In this document: positions 61,107 through 64,000 of the stretch, piece by piece
How the letters are laid out: each line of letters starts with the position of its first letter
Numbering within the stretch: position 1 is the first letter of the stretch
Source: CALMEC01 sp964531025
Lineage (GTDB): Bacteria; Actinomycetota; Thermoleophilia; Miltoncostaeales; Miltoncostaeaceae
NCBI GenBank assembly: GCA_964531025.1
Contig: CAZHDY010000001.1
Coordinates: 744,001-808,000, forward strand
Direction of reading: 5' to 3'
DNA length: 64,000 nucleotides
Notes under the pieces: generated by a model
The model's input: only the letters and a program-made list of their open reading frames with translations
Told to the model about the DNA's origin: nothing
Databases searched by the model: none
Position numbers and translations under genes: made by a program

Positions 61107-61922
61107 ATGCCCACGATCGATTCGAGCGGCGCCAGCCTGAACGTCACCGACACCGGCGGTGATGGCCGACCGGTCGTCCTGATCCACGGATGGCCGCAGA
61201 GCGGACGGGCCTGGGATCCCCAGGTACCCGCACTCACGTCGGCCGGCTACCGGGTCGTCACCTACGACCGCCGCGGGTTCGGCGACTCTCCGGCGGCGGC
61301 GCCATATGACTACGACACCTTCGCCGCCGACCTGAACGCCGTGCTCACGACGTTGGATCTGAACGACGCGACCATCGTCGGGTTCTCGATGGGTGGAGGC
61401 GAGGTCGCGCGCTATCTCGGGACCTACGGGTCGGGACGGATCCGTAGCGCCGTGCTCGCGGCCGCCATCCCCCCGTGGCTTCTGAACAGTCCTGAGAACC
61501 CCGGCGGCGGTTTCCCGCGCGAGGCGGCCGAGGGGATGCAGGAGCAGCTTCGCGCCGATCGGGAGAGCTTCCTCGACGGGTTCATGACGGGCTACTTCTC
61601 CGCCAACGGAGAGCTCGCGGTGACCGAGGCCCAGCGTCAGGAGGCGCTCGCCCTGACGAAGAAGGCCGACACCGAGGCGGCTGCGGCGTGCATCGTCGCC
61701 TGGCTCGAGGACTTCACCGCGGATCTGGAGAAGGCGGACGTTCCGATTCTCGTCATCCACGGAGACTCGGATGGGATCGTGCCCCTCGAGGTCTCGGGAG
61801 CCCGCTCGGCAGACCTCGTCGCCGACGGCACGCTCGTCGTCCTTGCAGGCGGCCCGCACGGGATCAACGTGAGCCACACCGACGAGTTCAACGAGGCGCT
61901 GCTCGGCTTCCTCGAGCGCTGA
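61107..61922 (+). CDS. Alpha/beta hydrolase, chloroperoxidase-like
   Basis: Protein of 271 residues. Oxyanion motif VVLIHGWPQSGRAWD, nucleophile Ser in IVGFSMGGGEVARYL, acid Asp in VIHGDSDGIVPLE, His in GGPHGINVSH. The sequence is close to cofactor-free haloperoxidases/esterases; the true substrate is unknown. ATG 61107 has GGAGG 6 nt upstream (ATG 61104 is equally in frame). Confidence 0.92.
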   Translation: MPTIDSSGASLNVTDTGGDGRPVVLIHGWPQSGRAWDPQVPALTSAGYRVVTYDRRGFGDSPAAAPYDYDTFAADLNAVLTTLDLNDATIVGFSMGGGEVARYLGTYGSGRIRSAVLAAAIPPWLLNSPENPGGGFPREAAEGMQEQLRADRESFLDGFMTGYFSANGELAVTEAQRQEALALTKKADTEAAAACIVAWLEDFTADLEKADVPILVIHGDSDGIVPLEVSGARSADLVADGTLVVLAGGPHGINVSHTDEFNEALLGFLER

Positions 61923-62057
61923 GCTCCCGTCCGGAGCCGCACCGACTCACCGCGACGCGAGCAGGTGATGGACCACCAAGCGCACCATCCCTGCTCGCAT
62001 CGCGCATCTCTCCGCCGTGACGACCGATCGCGTCGCGGCGTGCACGAGGATCACGCT

Positions 62058-62194
62058 CGATGAGTAGTGCCACGGAGGCGTGGATGTGGGGTACGTCACC
62101 GGTGGCCGACCTGGGGTGGGCGGATGGATGAGAAGCGCATCCGCGCCGCCCGGGACACCCACCACGCCACGATCGCCGTGGCACGACCCATCTA
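62058..62194 (-). repeat. Interspersed CTAG-end repeat, copy E
   Basis: On the minus strand it starts with the lexA stop: TAGATGGGTCGTGCCACGG, and ends CCGTGGCACTACTCATCG. About 137 bp; internal sequence has GGCGGCGCGGATGCGC and, unlike A, C and D, a rearranged second half. Noncoding; lies between lexA and the hydrolase gene. Confidence 0.85.
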
Positions 62195-62794
62195 GAGCTT
62201 CCGGAGTACCGCCACCACCGCACCGAGGATCTGCACGTCCGCACTTCGGATGGGCTCGAAGGCGTCGTTCTCCGGTTGGAGCCGGATGTGATCGGCCTCG
62301 CGGTAGAAGGTCTTCACGGTGGCCTCGTCCTCGATGAGCGCCACGACGATCTCGCCGTCCCGCGCGGTCGACTGCTGTTTCACGACCACCAGGTCGCCGT
62401 CGAGGATGCCGGCGTCCCGCATGGACTCGCCCTTGACCCGGAGCATGAAGTCCCCGGGGAACGGCGACTCGATCCAGTCCTCGACCTCCTGCTCGGCCAG
62501 CGTGGGCACACCGGCCGCCACGGCGCCGATGAGCGGCAGTCCACGACGCTCGTCCGCCGATGCGGCACCCTCGCCCCCACCGTCCAACGACACGAGCATG
62601 GCGCGGGGCTTGGTCGGGTCGCGACGGATGTGCCCGGCCTCCTCCAGCTTCGCCAGGTGCGCATGCACCGTCGACGGCGAGGTGAGCCCGACCGCCCCAC
62701 CGATCTCGCGCACCGTGGGTGGATAACCGTGCTTCGAACAGTGGGTCTTGATGAACTTCAGGATCTCGTGTTGGCGCTCACTCAGATCGCCCAT
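62192..62794 (-). CDS. lexA: LexA SOS repressor
   Basis: Protein of 200 residues. N-terminal HTH: LSERQHEILKFIKTHCSKHG, PPTVREIGGAVGLTSPSTVH. Self-cleavage site Ala-Gly in GAVAAGVPTLAEQ, catalytic Ser in VKGESMRDAGI and Lys in DEATVKTFYRE. ATG 62794 has GGAGG upstream. An SOS box 24 nt upstream indicates autorepression. The stop TAG is shared with repeat copy E. Confidence 0.97.
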   Translation of the reverse strand: MGDLSERQHEILKFIKTHCSKHGYPPTVREIGGAVGLTSPSTVHAHLAKLEEAGHIRRDPTKPRAMLVSLDGGGEGAASADERRGLPLIGAVAAGVPTLAEQEVEDWIESPFPGDFMLRVKGESMRDAGILDGDLVVVKQQSTARDGEIVVALIEDEATVKTFYREADHIRLQPENDAFEPIRSADVQILGAVVAVLRKL

Positions 62795-62818
62795 CGGGAT
62801 GCCTCCGGGTCGGGATGC

Positions 62819-62830
62819 GAACATGTGTTC
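62819..62830. promoter_or_regulatory. SOS box (LexA operator)
   Basis: GAACA-TG-TGTTC, preceded by C, matching the Gram-positive/actinobacterial LexA site CGAAC....GTTC. It is 24 nt before the lexA start codon. Confidence 0.88.
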
Positions 62831-62910
62831 CCAACCGTAGCAAGGTGTCAGGACGTCGTCCAGCCATGGGCAATCGAATCCGCCGTGTGGGTATACTGCG
62901 CTTCCCTCAT

Positions 62911-62995
62911 GCGCCTGTGGCGGAATTGGTAGACGCGCTAGGTTGAGGGCCTAGTGGCCGTATAGGCCGTGGAGGTTCAAGTCCTCTCGGGCGCA
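62911..62995 (+). tRNA. tRNA-Leu (anticodon GAG)
   Basis: Class II tRNA of 85 nt with a long variable arm (GGCC..GGCC). Acceptor GCGCCTG/CGGGCGC, anticodon stem CTAGG/CCTAG, loop TTGAGGG giving GAG, T-arm GGAGG TTCAAGT CCTCT, discriminator A, CCA not encoded. A TATACT -10-like element lies at 62892-62897. Confidence 0.95.
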
Positions 62996-63072
62996 CTCTC
63001 ATACGCACAGACTCGGTCCACCGCACTGCGCTGGCCGAGTTCTCGTCTCGCGGGTCGCATACGGAGAATGTG

Positions 63073-63771
63073 ATGACGCAGACGACCACGGTCATCACCG
63101 TCGACGATCTCGCGGTGGAGGTCGTCCGCAAGAGCATCGCGAACCTCTACGTCCGCGTGCTCCCTCCGGACGGCCGGGTCCGCGTCTCGGCACCGCTGCG
63201 ATTCGATGACGAGCGGGTGCGACGGGCCGTCACCGAACGAAGCGAGTGGATTCGGCGCCACCAGGACCGGATCCGCTCCGCAAATCCGGATGCCTCCACC
63301 ACGCTGACGTCCGGAGACGTCCTCCACCTGTGGGGTGTGCCCCACCGACTCGAGGTCGTCGTGGCAGAGCGACGATCCGGCATCGTGGTCGACGCGGACC
63401 GCATCGTCCTCACCCTGCCCGACGGCGCCACGGAGACTACGCGTCGCGCGGCCGTCGATGCCTGGTACCGCGAACGACTGCGCTCCGCGCTGCCGGGCCT
63501 GCTCGCCCCCTGGGAATCGCGGATGGGCGTCACGGTCCCCCGCGTGACCATTCGCCGCATGACGACGCGATGGGGATCCTGCAACACACGGACACGTCGC
63601 ATCACACTGAACCTCGACCTTGCGACGAAGGACCCGTCGCTGCTCGAGTACGTCGTCGTCCACGAGATGATCCACTACTTCGAACCCGGTCATGGACGGC
63701 GTTTCCAGACCCTGATGGACCGTCACCTGCCCGACTGGCGCGAACGCCGAACCCGACTGAACGGTGGATGA
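63073..63771 (+). CDS. YgjP-like (DUF45) zinc metallopeptidase
   Basis: Protein of 232 residues: VVRKSIANLYVRVLPPDGRV at the N-terminus, RWGSCNTRTRRITLNLDLAT, then the zinc motif VVVHEMIHYFEPGHGRRFQ with a third His in the same stretch. This is the YgjP/WrpA-type DUF45 family. GGAGA precedes; ATG 63073 is chosen over GTG 63070. The role of these proteins is poorly defined. Confidence 0.9.
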   Translation: MTQTTTVITVDDLAVEVVRKSIANLYVRVLPPDGRVRVSAPLRFDDERVRRAVTERSEWIRRHQDRIRSANPDASTTLTSGDVLHLWGVPHRLEVVVAERRSGIVVDADRIVLTLPDGATETTRRAAVDAWYRERLRSALPGLLAPWESRMGVTVPRVTIRRMTTRWGSCNTRTRRITLNLDLATKDPSLLEYVVVHEMIHYFEPGHGRRFQTLMDRHLPDWRERRTRLNGG

Positions 63772-63906
63772 CGGCCGGCCCGCACGTTGACCTGGACGTC
63801 TGCGGGCCGACGGACGACCGGAGTCCGATCATCCCGGACGCCGTGAGCTCGACGGTCGCATCGACCGTCTAGCATGCCGGGCACCACATCCGGGGAAAGG
63901 GTTGCC

Positions 63907-64000
63907 ATGAGCCACCGTGTCCTGCGCACCGACGACGCCTTCTGGAGACCGTCCAACGCCATGAAGGTGGCCAACACGAACCTGGGAGAGCAGCTCGGCG
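63907..64000 (+). CDS. Cupin-like protein, 5' fragment (cut by window end)
   Basis: The first 31 residues are visible: MSHRVLRTDDAFWRPSNAMK, then VANTNLGEQLG. The WRPSN...NT.L..QLG pattern is like the start of some cupin-domain proteins. GAAAGGG precedes the ATG. The 135-bp gap before it shows nothing else. Assignment is tentative because the domain itself is outside the window. Confidence 0.55.
   Translation, partial: MSHRVLRTDDAFWRPSNAMKVANTNLGEQLG

Noticed and set aside
1..64000. CRISPR array, prophage, integron or biosynthetic cluster
   Set aside because: No regularly spaced direct repeats, cas genes, integrase, phage structural genes or synthase modules were found; the repeats present are dispersed and palindromic.

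Overview
The window is about 64 kb of GC-rich DNA, densely packed with genes and with no rRNA. The gene set points to an actinomycete-type (Actinomycetota) chromosome: a SUF-type Fe-S cluster set with SufU, a homodimeric AceE pyruvate dehydrogenase, NAD-dependent DNA ligase, a LexA gene with a GAAC-type SOS box, a class A RNase P RNA, tRNAs without encoded CCA, BldC/MerR-like and STAS/PP2C partner-switching regulators, and many GTG/TTG starts. I cannot place it more precisely from this sequence. Nearly all of it looks like vegetative chromosome. I see no phage, integrase, transposase gene or CRISPR array.

Layout. 1-2176: Fe-S assembly operon (sufS partial, sufU, sufT-like, HesB/SufA-like). 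2198-5530: small accessory patch (GIY-YIG protein, VapB/VapC pair, Imm26-like protein, ABM monooxygenase). 5907-9783: ChrB-like regulator plus MFS exporter, DUF1801, NUDIX, nitrilase and NifU-like genes, then tRNA-Pro. 10252-13346: PAP2-like enzyme, small HTH protein, D-Ala-D-Ala carboxypeptidase. 13491-19443 (minus strand): ligA, HAD phosphatase, surE, two uncharacterised genes, rdgB, rph. 19537-25620: sirtuin, serB, asparaginase, murI, flavin reductase, gdhA. 25703-31468: yggS, HipA-like/DUF3037 pair, NodB deacetylase, MGDG-synthase-like glycosyltransferase, GltB-like enzyme. 31818-37314: tRNA(CAU), PAP2 phosphatase, sodA, and a 995-residue sensor/PP2C/HATPase protein followed by a STAS antagonist. 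37339-42796: aceE-E2-lpd operon. 43099-47740: TetR with its membrane target, methyltransferase, zinc peptidase, aminotransferase. 47888-51003: two Flp-like prepilins and small zinc-ribbon proteins. 51079-55529: COG0523 GTPase under a Zur-like box, rhodanese, degenerate histidine kinase, MerR-like protein. 55668-60424: MntR-like repressor divergent from a Mn/Zn ABC transporter. 60637-64000: rnpB, hydrolase, lexA, tRNA-Leu, YgjP-like metallopeptidase, cupin (partial).

The most unusual content is not a gene. Five copies (about 68-170 bp) of an interspersed repeat with terminal inverted repeats are scattered through the window (5040, 31588, 33695, 42808, 62058). One end always reads CTAGAYG. In three copies the TAG of that end is the stop codon of the adjacent gene (ABM gene, sodA, lexA). 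The long copies also keep an internal hairpin with a four-base loop and paired base changes. A second, REP-like family (21570-21706 and 60465-60596) shares an exact 30-nt segment in opposite orientation, and each copy carries its own long hairpin around a TGCC..GGCA core.

Other points: a murI gene that needs a CTG start to keep its catalytic N-terminus; a histidine kinase whose H-box lacks the phosphoacceptor His; a manganese-type ABC permease with a fused winged-helix domain next to a DtxR-family regulator with Mn-type ligands; a perfect 40-bp dyad between a TetR gene and its probable target; and a Zur-like and an SOS operator.
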